NCBI RefSeq assembly: GCF_030867145.1
Contig: NC_134422.1
Location: 3,006,001-3,070,000 of the forward strand
Reading direction: 5' to 3'
DNA: 64,000 bases
Source of the DNA: Opisthocomus hoazin
Lineage: Eukaryota > Chordata > Aves > Opisthocomiformes > Opisthocomidae
Position numbers and translations under genes: made by a program. Shown here one piece after another: positions 51,701 through 60,465 of this stretch (position 1 is its first letter; each line of letters opens with the position of its first letter). The notes below the pieces were generated by a model, which saw only the letters and a program-made list of their open reading frames with translations, was not told the origin of the DNA and made no database searches.

Positions 51701-53255
51701 GAAATGATACAAGGATCTCAATACACAGCTGGGTTTGGGCTTAAGAATCTTCGCCTAACTTCCATTTCAGTTATGTCTACAAGCAGCAGACACACAAACA
51801 AAATGCTTTCTCTGCTCAAATCTACATGCAAAACAACAGTTGGAAAAAAAGCGTGAGAGGAGCAGATTATCAACACACTCTGCCTGGCAAGAGGCAGTGC
51901 AGTAAAATCCATACTGTCTGCACAACCCCCCAAACTAACAACTGAGGACCACAGCTCTGCTCAAGGTGCTTTAGCACACCCCTGTCAACAGTCTTCCCAA
52001 CACAACTAAAAAAATAAACCCGTGAACCGGTGATGAGGGAAGTATTCTCTGCCGAGACCCAGGACTGAATTTGTGCTGTACTATAAGGACTGACAAGCCA
52101 CCGTGATAACGGAATCTGAGGTTTTGCTCTGAAGATAACTCCTGGGAGAAGTCCATGTCACAAAATAACCCCCTAGAACCACATGCTGCAAAGGACAAAC
52201 ACGGTTTGTGTGCCAAGGAACAACTGAACTATAAATGTATGTCACTTGTCAATACAACATCAACCGGAACAAATGTTAAAATTACTCCAGAGACCACTAT
52301 AATTAACTACAACTTTAGACTCATCAATTAGACCATTTAAGACATAGGGAGGTAAACTCATACAAAAGACTACTTCCTTTTTGTCTATAAAATAAGCCCA
52401 GAGTTCCCTGCAGAAATGGAACTCTATACAGTTTTAGCAAAACTCAAGAGAAAAATAACTGTTACCCATTGCCCGGAATTCATCCATGCTATAGTGAATA
52501 GCTTGAACTCCACCGCTAGCACAGGTGAAACCGAATCTTCAAGAACTCTGTTACAATCAGCAGAATGAAGGCTGATTTCATTACAAACACTCTTCCATTT
52601 TATTGATCTCCATTTATATAGAACTTCCGAGGTAACAGGCATTCCAGACTCATTTGGCAGGCAAGACAACCCCTCTTCCACTCCCTGCATCAGCATAAGC
52701 AACTAGGAGGCAGCTACGCTAGTTCAGATATTCTTCACAACTGGGAAGGGTGGGGGGGGGATATGAATGGCTCGATCAACAATACTGGATGACTGACAAG
52801 ACAGGATAAGGCTTGTCAGCTACTGTACATGGATATGCAGTATGAGCACAGAGCCCATAAACAAATACAGCAGGAAAAACCTCACGTTCACCTTCAACCT
52901 TCAATTGTTCCACAAGTTGAGAAGAGATACTGGAATTTACCTATATAAATCCCCCTTGGATTTCTGAGTCCTCCCACTTTCTGTATATTCTAGCAACTTA
53001 GTCCTCAAGATTGTTTGAGGACTACTCAACTTAAATAAAACGGGGGGTGGGGGGAGGACAGGACAGACAGACAAAAGCAACATTTGTTAACTTACGCTGA
53101 ATGTGAATGAACTGCTTTGGTTGCTTAAACTCTCCTTTATACAAACGATTGTAATAGTTGACATTGCTCTCCGCTTCGGGGACTGGGATAACCATGCTCT
53201 CTTTCTTTTCTCTGAAAACTTGTTGCGCTGAGATAGCCCGTTGCAAATGATGTTC
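21630..53255 (-). CDS. EPC2: EPC2, enhancer of polycomb homolog 2 (coding exons 2-14)
   Basis: EPC2 is a nuclear scaffold subunit of the NuA4/TIP60 histone acetyltransferase complex. In the family the N-terminal EPL1 region binds the catalytic module (KAT5, ING3, MEAF6) and nucleosomes, and the C-terminal half carries the E_Pc_C domain. Thirteen exons were placed from GT-AG sites and unbroken reading frame: 53096-53255, 44560-44705, 41156-41362, 40205-40353, 39951-40083, 37175-37366, 36755-36844, 34093-34238, 33650-33993, 27278-27414, 25267-25426, 23208-23541, 21630-21702. They total 2271 bases (756 codons plus stop). Adding the 51 residues of human exon 1 gives 807, the human length. There are no frameshifts or premature stops, so the gene appears intact. 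Exon 1 and the promoter are outside the window. EPC1 is the only realistic alternative; the peptide details and the KIF5C neighbour favour EPC2. Residue numbers below assume a 51-residue exon 1. Confidence 0.97.
22645..22668. repeat. TA-rich microsatellite
   Basis: A short impure run of TA dinucleotides in EPC2 intron 13, followed by an A-rich stretch. Confidence 0.8.
22799..22938 (-). mobile_element. CR1 retrotransposon 3' fragment
   Basis: On the plus strand it begins with the reverse complement of the CR1 3' terminus (acagaatcacagaatggttt, then gggttggaagggacc). It continues through the tail of ORF2 (aaggtgctccaagccccgtc, then caacctggccttgaa). It is 5'-truncated to about 140 bp, in the same orientation as EPC2, inside intron 13. 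Confidence 0.95.
23208..23541 (-). CDS. EPC2: EPC2 exon 13 (residues 673-784)
   Basis: This 334-bp exon has an aacag acceptor and a GTAAG donor; two bases complete the split codon from exon 12 and two bases are left for exon 14. It encodes a Ser/Thr/Val/Asn-rich part of the E_Pc_C domain, including GPSRTLYSTNMALSSSPGIS, VQLVRTVGHTTTNHLIPAL, LNNVSVVSPVNVHINTRT and LKLATVAASMDRVPKVTPSS. The low-complexity polar composition is typical of this region of EPC proteins and is likely disordered. Confidence 0.97.
23542..25266 (-). other. EPC2: EPC2 intron 12
   Basis: A 1.7-kb intron. Apart from a G/T-rich microsatellite at 24197-24243 and A/T runs near 24955-24990, I see nothing distinctive. No transposon was recognised. 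Confidence 0.9.
24197..24243 (+). repeat. GGTG/TG microsatellite
   Basis: A run of gggtgggt units passing into a TG dinucleotide repeat on the plus strand in EPC2 intron 12. It is AC-rich in the EPC2 transcript. Confidence 0.9.
25267..25426 (-). CDS. EPC2: EPC2 exon 12 (residues 620-673)
   Basis: A 160-bp exon after a CCCACAG acceptor, starting in phase 0 with GSSTSDCMSKTLDSASAHFA, then ASAVVSAPAPSRSEVTKEQ and a stretch ending NGVVQPS. One base of a Gly codon is left before the GTGATG donor. The composition is Ser/Ala-rich and likely disordered, within the E_Pc_C region. Confidence 0.97.
25427..27277 (-). other. EPC2: EPC2 intron 11
   Basis: A 1.85-kb intron carrying a plus-oriented (antisense to EPC2) CR1 copy at about 25700-26058 and A-rich tracts. 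Outside the CR1 I see nothing recognisable. Confidence 0.9.
25700..26058 (+). mobile_element. CR1 retrotransposon, 5'-truncated, with ORF2 tail
   Basis: The segment starts with the CR1 phrase ctcagcctggagaagacaag and ends with the 3' terminus ccattctgtgattctatga. It reads in the plus frame as the end of the CR1 ORF2 protein, with RFRLDIKKKFFPVRVE followed by PWPRLPREAVAAPSL. It is about 360 bp, antisense to EPC2, and ends 274 bases from exon 12 on its left side. It is a non-autonomous remnant. Confidence 0.95.
27278..27414 (-). CDS. EPC2: EPC2 exon 11 (residues 574-619), glutamine-rich
   Basis: A 137-bp exon with a TTTTCTGCAG acceptor and a GTAATG donor. Two bases complete a Val codon from exon 10. 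It encodes TGGITEEQFQTHQQQLVQMQ, then a run of LAQLQQKQQSQHSSQQTH and PKAQ. It is strongly glutamine-rich with heptad-like Leu/Met spacing, so a short coiled coil or polar-zipper interaction surface is plausible (inference). CAG/CAA codons are mixed, so this is not a pure triplet repeat. Confidence 0.97.
27415..33649 (-). other. EPC2: EPC2 intron 10
   Basis: A 6.2-kb intron. It is AT-rich with short homopolymer runs (for example near 29908 and 30735). I recognised no transposon, RNA gene or additional exon in it. Confidence 0.88.
33650..33993 (-). CDS. EPC2: EPC2 exon 10 (residues 459-573)
   Basis: The largest coding exon here (344 bp), with a TAATCAG acceptor and GTAGGC donor. One base completes Arg459 and one base is left for exon 11. 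It encodes VIMDRISTEHDPVLRQIDPE, a Ser-rich SFSSSSQTLDFSSNFSRTN stretch, RLSLSEILSNIRSCRLQCFQ, then PRLLNLQDSDSEECTSRK and a segment ending TSKNGIS. The acidic LQDSDSEE stretch resembles a casein-kinase-2 type site. This is a well conserved core of the E_Pc_C domain. Confidence 0.97.
33994..34092 (-). other. EPC2: EPC2 intron 9 (99 bp)
   Basis: A short intron with GTACAG donor and TTTAATCAG acceptor. It is close to the minimum usual vertebrate intron size, so splicing is probably by intron rather than exon definition (inference). Confidence 0.95.
34093..34238 (-). CDS. EPC2: EPC2 exon 9 (residues 411-459), arginine-rich
   Basis: A 146-bp exon in phase 0 after a TTTACAG acceptor. It begins PRLDQTNSSYENSELAELDK and ends with a highly basic RRCIGFARRRIGRGGR segment, the last Arg being split with exon 10. 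This basic conserved motif of EPC proteins is a candidate nucleic-acid or nucleosome contact or nuclear-localisation signal (inference). Confidence 0.97.
34239..36754 (-). other. EPC2: EPC2 intron 8
   Basis: A 2.5-kb intron with AT-rich sequence and short A runs (near 35407 and 35566). No transposon or additional exon was recognised. Confidence 0.88.
36755..36844 (-). CDS. EPC2: EPC2 exon 8 (residues 381-410), 30 codons
   Basis: A small 90-bp exon bounded by a GGTTTAG acceptor and a GTAAGA donor. It encodes VPSPVSEAEEENDPDGPCAF and RRRAGCQYYA: an acidic stretch followed by a conserved Arg/Cys/Tyr motif. Both ends are in phase 0, so skipping would keep the reading frame. Confidence 0.97.
36845..37174 (-). 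other. EPC2: EPC2 intron 7
   Basis: A 330-bp intron that contains a TATC/TC microsatellite at about 37017-37064. Nothing else is recognisable. Confidence 0.92.
37017..37064 (+). repeat. TATC/TC microsatellite
   Basis: Imperfect tatc and tctg units lead into a TC dinucleotide run on the plus strand (GA-rich in the EPC2 transcript). It lies within the 330-bp intron 7, about 110 bases from exon 7. Confidence 0.9.
37175..37366 (-). CDS. EPC2: EPC2 exon 7 (residues 317-380)
   Basis: A 192-bp exon, phase 0 at both ends, with a CAAACAG acceptor and GTAATA donor. It encodes HPHHSSLKEEVSDVVRQKKK, a variable Lys/Pro/Gln-rich middle, and the conserved SKSDIKQYDFHSSDEDEFPQ acidic end. The middle appears less conserved than neighbouring exons when compared with my memory of the mammalian protein. 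Confidence 0.97.
37367..39950 (-). other. EPC2: EPC2 intron 6
   Basis: A 2.6-kb intron. It contains an isolated CpG-dense patch at 37981-38095. The rest is ordinary AT-rich sequence. A 197-residue plus-strand open frame (39184-39777) has no recognisable domain and is treated as chance. Confidence 0.88.
37981..38095. other. Isolated CpG-dense patch in EPC2 intron 6
   Basis: About 18 CpG dinucleotides fall in about 115 bases, with phrases such as cttcgcgcag, cccgccgccggc and tgtcgcgggcg, while the flanking intron is AT-rich and CpG-poor. It is not part of an exon. It could be a small intragenic CpG island, a cryptic promoter or a recently arrived GC-rich insert. Confidence 0.75.
39951..40083 (-). 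CDS. EPC2: EPC2 exon 6 (residues 272-316)
   Basis: A 133-bp exon with a TTTTAAG acceptor and GTAAGC donor. Its first base completes Arg272 from exon 5. It encodes YHLGDYGGEILNEVKLNRPE and STLHNGNHHKVQECKIK. It links the EPL1 region to the central part of the protein. Confidence 0.97.
40084..40204 (-). other. EPC2: EPC2 intron 5 (121 bp)
   Basis: A short intron with a GTAAAA donor and a TTTTTAAG acceptor. It holds nothing beyond its splice signals. Confidence 0.95.
40205..40353 (-). CDS. EPC2: EPC2 exon 5 (residues 223-272)
   Basis: A 149-bp exon in phase 0 after an AAATAG acceptor. It encodes NRKNDEASYEKMLKLRREFS, RAITILEMIKRREKTKRELL and HLTLEVVEKR, with the last Arg split. The charged alternating pattern predicts a long helix. 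In family members this part of the EPcA region is helical and engages the acetyltransferase module (established for yeast Epl1). Confidence 0.97.
40354..41155 (-). other. EPC2: EPC2 intron 4
   Basis: An 802-bp intron with a GTAACT donor. I see no repeat or extra exon. Confidence 0.9.
41156..41362 (-). CDS. EPC2: EPC2 exon 4 (residues 154-222)
   Basis: A 207-bp exon, phase 0 at both ends, with a CTTGTAG acceptor. It encodes LVTLQEAKLLLNEDDYLIKA, VYDYWVRKRKNCRGPSLIPQ, IKQEKRDGSTNNDPYVAFRR and RTEKMQTRK. The YDYWVRKR motif is a hallmark of the EPL1/EPcA domain. Skipping would keep frame but remove this core motif. Confidence 0.97.
41363..44559 (-). other. EPC2: EPC2 intron 3
   Basis: A 3.2-kb intron. 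It contains an A run of about 20 bases at 42420-42439 and other short A tracts (for example near 43980). I recognised no transposon or extra exon. Confidence 0.88.
42420..42439 (+). repeat. poly-A run (~20 bases)
   Basis: An A homopolymer on the plus strand within EPC2 intron 3, preceded by an A-rich imperfect stretch. I see no retrocopy attached to it. Confidence 0.85.
44560..44705 (-). CDS. EPC2: EPC2 exon 3 (residues 105-153)
   Basis: A 146-bp exon with a GTTTCAG acceptor and GTACTG donor. Two bases complete a Pro codon split with exon 2. It encodes FNLDNEQPDYDMDSEDETLL, NRLNRKMEIKPLQFEIMVD and RLEKASSSQ. The NEQPDYDMDSEDE motif is characteristic of the EPL1 domain. Confidence 0.97.
46284..46813 (-). 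mobile_element. Solo LTR of an avian endogenous retrovirus (ERVL-like)
   Basis: On the minus strand the block runs from a start near gtcttggttttggccaggag to an end matching cggctgcgtggtgctgagtt and ggggttaaaccaca. This is the well known LTR seen throughout bird genomes. A TATA box (tataaa on the minus strand) lies at 46536-46541, about two-thirds of the way from the 3' end, as expected for a promoter at the U3/R junction. The 3' end has the terminal CA; the 5' terminal TG is decayed. I see no clear target-site duplication and no internal retroviral genes, so it is a solo LTR. The family name is uncertain. It has the same orientation as EPC2. Confidence 0.88.
46536..46541 (-). promoter_or_regulatory. 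TATA box of the solo LTR
   Basis: Plus-strand tttata reads tataaa in the sense of the LTR, followed by a GC-rich segment. It occupies the usual core-promoter place of this LTR type. Whether it is active is not known from sequence. Confidence 0.65.
53096..53255 (-). CDS. EPC2: EPC2 exon 2 (residues 52-105)
   Basis: A 160-bp exon in phase 0 after a TCTTGCAG acceptor. It encodes EHHLQRAISAQQVFREKKES, MVIPVPEAESNVNYYNRLYK and GEFKQPKQFIHIQ, then the first base of a Pro codon before a GTAAGT donor. VIPVPEAE and YNRLYKGEFK are EPL1-domain signatures. The peptide begins partway into the domain, so an upstream exon 1 with the start codon is required and is not in this window. Confidence 0.97.
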
Positions 53256-54776
53256 CTGCAAGAGGAAAATTTAAGAGTTTGTTTATTTGGGTGTCAGTAT
53301 ACAGAAGCACACACAAAGGCAGTCATCCTTTTCTCCTACTGTTTTCCTGGTGTTCTACAGGAGACCCAGATAAAAGAGTTGGGGCTTTAATGTGTTTCAG
53401 AGGACAGCAGGATGCTTGCTTCCAGCTTAGTGACAGGAGAAGATGTGTTCTCCATTATTTAGTATATCGTGGGGTTCCTAACTGACAGGAATCTTACAGC
53501 TCCAGTGAATGCAAGGCAGAACAAACAGATGAAAAGAACCCTTTGCTCAGACAACAGCACACACCTTCTATCAGACTGGGAAAAAGTCAAACATCCAAAC
53601 TACACAAAATAACCTGAGCAGCAAATTAGGGCTGGTAGACGCCAAACCCATCAAAAGCTGTCATAAGAGAAATTTATGCAAGATCAGTTAACAAATGCAA
53701 AATGAAGTCCTTTAAAGTATTATAAGGAACCAATTGAAATCAAAAGGATAGCTAATTTCATCATTCCTGTCTACCCAGCAATTCTCACCCGCTTGCTTTC
53801 TTTAGAACTTCAGCTAGTTAGGAGCAAGAGAGAGAGCAACCCCTGGAAAACCACGGACTCCCTAAACAGGTATCACGTCATTTTATTCTTGCAGGACAGG
53901 AGTCACCATTGCTACAGAATCATTTCAAGTGAAATAAAGATCACAATAAATGTATCAGTTTACAAAGATTTTTTTTCACACATAATTTTGTTAGTTAACT
54001 CAGCAAAACGCATCTACTACTACAAGTTAGCACTAACCTGTAACTTTTAAAGATTATTCATGAATACCCATATACACAGCCAGTAGAACTGCAGTATTCC
54101 AACTGATGCTACTGTCAATGCATTATCTCAGCGCAGCCTGCAGAACACCCGACACGAACCGACACGAACCGACCAGCGACAAGAGGAGCCAGCCTGGCAG
54201 ACGATGGGATGATTCCGCGTGCTTCCCCGCTCGCTGCCCCGCTCCTGGAGCCAGAGGCCAGCAGCTACACCGGGTATGTGCGTGCTTCAGACCCTCCAGT
54301 GCAGTCTACGCAGTTAAACCATGACAAAACCGCCTCATGCTAAGACTCCAAGTTGGCACAGGCTGCCTTCGGTGTGCCCAGCAAAGAGGGCGAGTGGTGG
54401 CCTTCACCAGGATGAGATCCAAAATCACCACAGCCGTTTGCTTGGGAAAGTTAAGTCATGAGTTCTCCATCTGTGTAAGCTGAGCATAAACCAAGCAAAC
54501 TGCAGTCTCCCAGAAGATTAACTACTAGTCTCTAGTGGAACCAGGAGCCTGGAAGTTTTGCTGTCCTTTCACTGTTCTCCCCCACCGCAGCATTCTTGCC
54601 TCCACCTTCCAAAATTCGAGGGGAGAGAAGATGACACAGCAGAGTATCAACCTGAAATTGAAGCTCAGCTCCATCACAGATTTACACAACCTTGCTTTGC
54701 CTATTCCAGGGGCTACAGTTCTCCTCTAGCCATTCCCGCACACCTGGCTGCTGGAAAGAGTATTTGTTATCAACAG

Positions 54777-54815
54777 AAAAAAAAAAAAAAATAAAAAAAA
54801 AAAATTAAAAAAAAG
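54777..54815 (+). repeat. A-rich tract
   Basis: About 39 bases of almost pure A, broken by single T residues, in EPC2 intron 1. No polyadenylation signal or retrocopy was recognised on its 5' side. Confidence 0.9.
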
Positions 54816-57800
54816 ACTTTGCTATTCCCTCTCCTCCTTTGGTTTTCTGGGGCAGCCCTCCCCACTATCATCACCAGTGACCATCCTGCCTCACGGGAGG
54901 CCAGGCATCACCACCACCACCAACGGGAGAACCAGCCAGGGGTTCGGTAACACGACTGCCATGCCGTCTGGCACACGTAGCAGTCCTGCACCCAGAGATT
55001 CTGTGCTACACACTTGGTACATTCTCTCAGGAACAAGACTTCTTCCTCTTTAATTCTACAGAACATTGTTTAAAAACAGGTGAATGAAAGCAAATCTTTA
55101 AAAATACGTAAATGATACTTAATAAATTACACCCTCTTAAATATTAAGATCTTGCAGAAACGCAAATAATGCAATTCCTGCAGAATTAGAACATAACAAA
55201 TCAGTGACTGGGAGAGCAGCTTGGGGAATCTCCTGTAGCAGATGAAACAACATTAAATCAAACTATCAGGCTCCCAACTGAATTCTATTAGAATTAAGAC
55301 AAGCATGCAATCAAATATCTGGTGTGATCTGCTTGAGTTACTACAAACTGAATAAATCTGTCACTTCACCATTAAAATGTGTCTTGGAGAGCCTCACAGT
55401 GCTGAGTAGGTCGTTCAACTAAAATAAAATCTGTTTCACTACTGTGCTGCTATCAACTGATGTCCCTAGAGTTGTCTTCTAACAGTTAACATCACAGTAC
55501 ACAGGAATTCCACAGAAGTTCTGTTAGGAAGGACTTGGTGAGGTTACCTGTCCGACTCCTACTTGAAGATGATTACCTCCAACACTAGATAGGTCAGCTG
55601 TGACTTTTTCAACTCCTGAAAACCTGCAGTTTCTACAACACCTCTAGATAACCTGGTTCAGTGATGTACTACCCCTCTTCTGCCAGAAGTAGGAAGAGCA
55701 GTTAGTTCCCTCACCCTCTCCTCAGAATAGCTACAGTCTAAGCTTTTAGCCACCCTGGCAGCCCACTGACAGACTATCCTCCAGTTTCTCAACACCTCTG
55801 AGAAATCTGGAAAAAGCAGAGTAACAGGAACGAGCACCCTCACCACCGACAAGTGAAGGAGCATCACAACTTGCCCACCTGGCAGCCGCCCTCCTCCCAA
55901 CACAGCCCAGTCTGCAGCGCGCCGTGGTCACACAGCGTGCGCGCGCCGGTGGCCCACTGCCGGGCCCTGCCTTTCCACCAGCGCCGCTCCTCAGCCAGGC
56001 AGCTCCCTGCCCGCATCGATGCGCAGCGTTAGGATTCTGCCCCAGGTACAGGACTTGAGCACTTCTAACTCAGCTCCACCACGTTTCACCTAGGCCAGCC
56101 CTCAAGCTTCTCGGCATCCGCAGAGACTGCTGCTCCGCTGCTGGCAAGCCAACCACCCCTCCTAACGCAGGACCATCGACAAATCTGCCGGGGATGCGTT
56201 CCTTACACAGCCAACCAGCTGAAGCTGACCAACTCACAGTTCCCCACCACACCCTTCACGTAAAACAAACCCTGACACCCTTCTAAAATGGGATTAAATA
56301 GCTTGTAGAGAAGCCACCCTAGTCCACAGTGGCGAGAGTAATGAATGGGTAAGGAGGGCCTAATTTTCAGAAAAAGTAGTGAAGAAGGACACGCGACAAC
56401 CAACATTCAAAACATCTTTTGGCTCCACAGCCCATTAAACAGTGCAGATGAGTAATTCATAGTCTCGGGTTTTGTAACACTGCTAGTAAGCACACAAAGA
56501 GTTCCCAAGGAAAATCTGACAATAGGTGTTAGTACTCACTTTACTACAAAAAGCCTTCAAGCATAACGCAGCTTTCAAACAGAAAAGTCTTAATAGTATT
56601 ACTGTCACTCATCAAACAGCAGAGCTTCAAGAGACAGATAAGCAAAGCAATTTTTAAAATCAGGGAACAAAAATTTCTGCTGAATACGAAGTTATGGAAA
56701 ACAAAAATGTTAACTCCTGAAACAGTTCTGTTTAAACAAACTCTGAAGACTTCTACATGAAATTTGGTCTAATTAAATGGCTTTGTTAAACCTGAAAAAG
56801 TGTTTTTAAAGACAGATTTGGTGACTGGTATACCAATACACCTTTTCTTACGGTTTTGAAAAACATACACCGTACTTTAATTTGTACTTTGTTCTGAAGT
56901 AGGGGAGATAAAAAGACCTCATACAAAATAACTGAGCGTTAGAAAAAACCATGATGATAGCAAACAAAACATGCTGCCAAGGGAATAAAAAGGAGTGCCT
57001 GTCAAAGAGTTATTACCCACTAATTCCTTAAAAAGCATATCCAAACCTTTCTCACGGACTACAAAATTTCAAACAAATACAGCTCAGACAGTCCTGTTTC
57101 TTCAACTAACAGCGTAACAGACTTAGAAGTATCTAAATGCTAACTGTATGTAACGCTGCTGCCTTAGCACATCCGCACATTAAAACAGAACTGCTCTCCA
57201 AGTGGCAGATTCACCTCTAGACACACTTCAGCCACGCAGGTGCCTTCACCGCACAGTCACGGCACTGACGGCAGTTTACAGCAAATCGCTCGGGTTGCTG
57301 GCTCGGTACGATCCGGTACGCTTTGCCTGGGGCAGACAGCCCGTCCTGCCACCACCAACCCACTCATGCCGTGTGGAGCGGCACAGGAGAGCTCTCTGCG
57401 CCCAGCAGCCTCACCCCCCCACCCTCAAAGCTCCAACCCCAACAACTTGACAGCCGTTCACAACAGGGCTGACAGAGAGAAACCATCAGCTTCAGCCCAG
57501 GACAAGATTTGACATCACGCCTCTGAACCTATACTGAGACACTGCAACCCTTGCTTTAATTCTTCCTCAGAGGGGAAAACAAAAAAAAAAATCCTACAAA
57601 ACTGGCACCTAAAAATACTCAGCTTTGGTTGCACAAGCTCAGAACCAGGCTCAAAGTCTGAATCAGAGCAAGGCACCTTCACCAACATGTTTTTTCACCC
57701 CTGAAATACCACAGGATTCGTGTTCTTCCTAAACTTTCTATCTAGGGGGTTCTTCAGTATGAAAAAAAATTCAACAATAGTAATAACAAGTAATAGTCTC

Positions 57801-58721
57801 CCAAAGATTGTTTTTGTTAAGCTTTAGGGGAAACAGTGATCAATACTGAAAGTTATTTTTACCCACTAGAACTATATTTACTAACATACTCCTTTCCATT
57901 TCACTGCTGCAAAACACAGCATTTGGATCCCACAGACCAGTTTGATTTTTCCTCTGTCCTTTAAGTCCCCTGTTGCCATCCTCACGCTACTCTCTCTGAA
58001 ATAGAGTTTATTGTACTTTAAATAAATGTGCCAGTTTTTTGGATGAGCATGTTTGGAGATGCCTATGGTTGGATACCATCCTCACATCGAAAAGCTGATC
58101 ATTGTCTCTATCACAAAACTGCAATGAGCAATTCCATATTGGATACAGGCACACTAGGAGACAAAGCTTTAAGACTAAAATCTGTTCCTGTCTTCATTCC
58201 TTAAAAGCACATCATGTAAGTGATGCTATAACTCTTCAAAGCTTTATTTCACCACTTTTATTCACTTACTAATATTTATGTTTACCCTGTGAGGTAGAAA
58301 GTAACGAAACACAATGCAGTTTACTGCAACAGTACTAAAGAAAAGGATTTCCTCTTTGCCAGCCCTTTCACTACAGAGCTTCAGGCCACACAATTTACAC
58401 GTCTGCAACACGACAGACTTCAACGAAAGAAGTATCTTCACTGATGTCACCAAGACTTAAGAGCAACAAAACATAACACATAACATACCACAGCTTAGCT
58501 GTTGCAACCAACTTTCTGAACAAGATAGATGGCTTTAACTCCATAGCACTCCACTGCAAGTATGATGGAAAAGTGAACTTATTAATGGCTTTACCTACTC
58601 AAAATAAGCTATTTCTAGGCCAGCCTAGAGCCAGCCTTCCAATCTACCTGCAATCAAGAACTGATTTAAAGCAAAGAAAACAAGGAAAACTCGCTAAAGC
58701 CTAGACATCCTATTTGCTTAT

Positions 58722-59132
58722 CACAGAATGGTAGGGGTTGGAAGGGACCTCTGTGGGTCATCTAGTCCAAGCCTCCTGCCGAAGCAGGGTCACCTACAGT
58801 AGGCTGTAGAGGACCTTGTCCAGGCGGGGCTGGAATATCTCCAGAGAAGGAGACTCCACAACCTCCCTGGGCAGCCTGTTCCAGGGCTCCGTCACCCTCA
58901 GAGGGAAGAAGTTCTTCCTCGTGTTCAGCTGGAACTTCCCATGCTTCAGTTTGTGCCCGTTGCCCCTTGTCCTGTCGCTGGGCACTACTGAAAAGAGTTT
59001 GGCCCCATCCTCCTGACACCCACCCTGCAGATATTTGTAAGTATATACAGATATTTAATACAGTATATTCAGATATTTGTAAGTATATATTAGGTCCCCT
59101 CGCAGCCTTCTCTTCTTCAGGCTGAACAAGCC
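58722..59132 (-). mobile_element. CR1 retrotransposon, 5'-truncated, with ORF2 tail
   Basis: The plus strand opens with the reverse complement of the CR1 3' end (cacagaatggtaggggttgg, then aagggacctctgtgggtcat) and closes with cttctcttcttcaggctgaa. Read on the minus strand, a frame gives the end of the CR1 ORF2 protein (DRTRGNGHKLKHGKFQLN, then RLPREVVESPSLEIFQPRLD). An AT-rich stretch inside it is locally triplicated (59028-59089). It lies in EPC2 intron 1, in sense orientation. Confidence 0.95.
59028..59089. repeat. ~21-bp tandem triplication inside a CR1 copy
   Basis: The 20-base unit cagatatttgtaagtatata occurs identically at 59028-59047 and 59070-59089. A diverged copy lies between them, starting cagatattt at 59048. 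In other CR1 copies this place holds a single unit, so expansion occurred after insertion or in this source lineage. Confidence 0.9.
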
Positions 59133-60447
59133 TTAACTTTGTATTCAAATTAGAAGATACAAATTAATTTACATTTTTATATTTAATAGGGAGATTCGGA
59201 AATAAAAAGTATAGAATTTTAAGATGAAATGTGAAAGCTCGTCTTGCAAAGTCTCAACCACACCTAGTAACACTTGCTGACAACACTTACAGAAACGCAT
59301 CGCGAAGCTCAGAAGCTGCTGCGATCAAAAGCCTCTCCCCTTCCAACACCACAGCCCTATTACCGATTCCCCCCTTTGCACAACCCTCCCCACATTTTTT
59401 TTAATAAAGATTCCTCATTTTGTATAAAGATTTCCAGGACAGAAGTGTAAACTTTAGCACCATCCTTCGGTTCCTTCTGCGGTTAACCCTTAACTGCCAG
59501 AAAAAACAGGGCCAATGAATATTTATCCTCCTCAGTGCAGAAAGAGCTTGGTATTTTCTGTCAAGCAGGATCCATCTGTCTCCCCAACACCAATGGGATG
59601 AACCTCTTCTTGAGTTGTTCATAGCTTACTGGCAACGCGCCTTTTTATTTAAAAAAACCCACCAAACAGATTCCTGGACATGTTAATTCAGTATAAACAA
59701 AATGACGACCAGTTATCTGAAGCATGACTGACTTCTTGCTCTAATGTCATCACAACTGAAAGTGGATCTAAGCTGCTGAAAGGCTTAAGAGGATGGGGAG
59801 GGCGGGAGGCGGGGGTGGTGTGGCAAGGGACGATACCTACAGACCTGTTTTCCTTTCTTCCCTCTCCCTCCGCCCTGGGATGGGAAAGAATCAACCAAAA
59901 TAACAAGTCATATACAGAGCAGGAAACCTGCCTGTGCACCACAGCAATTTCCACCCTTGAGGCAGCAATGAGTATCTTCGGAGAAGTTTATTGCTTCACT
60001 TCCAATTTATTTTGAAAAGCAAACATTTTAGTGAATTAGCAAAGTTGATCATGTATTATTTTCTGCTGATCCAATGGAGAAGTAATCTATTCAGTAGTCA
60101 GATGTTTCCTCTTGCTGCACGGTGTCTCCTTAAAAGGTTGTATTAGTTATGAAGTCATTTATATTAGTTACGAATTAATGCAGAGAGCTGGGCAAACAAC
60201 ATGAACTCACACAGCACGTTCAAACCACTGCGCCCTTTAAAGCAAAGCTGCCTCACGGGACTGAAACTCCCCGTTTCGCTACGGGGTTTCTGACTCTCAG
60301 CGGAAGGAAGCTCAAGAAAGCCCACAAGAAGCAGGAGAAGGTACGGTGTTACCTCCTTACAAGTGGAACGGGCTTATGGAACCACTTCTCAGTTTCACTT
60401 TTGGCCGTATCATGTTTTTCCAATGCAATATCCCCCACCCCATCCCT

Positions 60448-60465
60448 TTTTTTTTTTTTTTTTTA
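60448..60465 (+). repeat. poly-T run (~18 bases)
   Basis: A T homopolymer in EPC2 intron 1, preceded by a C-rich stretch. It reads as poly-A in the EPC2 sense strand; no retrocopy is visible beside it. Confidence 0.85.

Larger units (their letters stand above)
44706..53095 (-). other. EPC2: EPC2 intron 2
   Basis: An 8.4-kb intron. Its notable content is a solo endogenous-retrovirus LTR in sense orientation at about 46284-46813. T and A runs occur near 45248, 46969 and 50518, a short TA run near 50665, and a GGTGGGGGG run near 52749 and 53041. The segment 47040-47400 and a CpG-enriched stretch near 49620-49790 are GC-richer than their surroundings, with no recognised identity. Confidence 0.88.

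Noticed and set aside
54100..54815. Possible processed pseudogene ending in a poly-A tail
   Set aside because: The A-rich tract is impure, has no polyadenylation signal upstream and no target-site duplication, and the preceding sequence has no recognisable gene product.
60262..60291. Imperfect hairpin (gaaactccccgt ... acggggtttc)
   Set aside because: The stem is short with a bulge and there is no RNA-gene context; it is within the range expected by chance.
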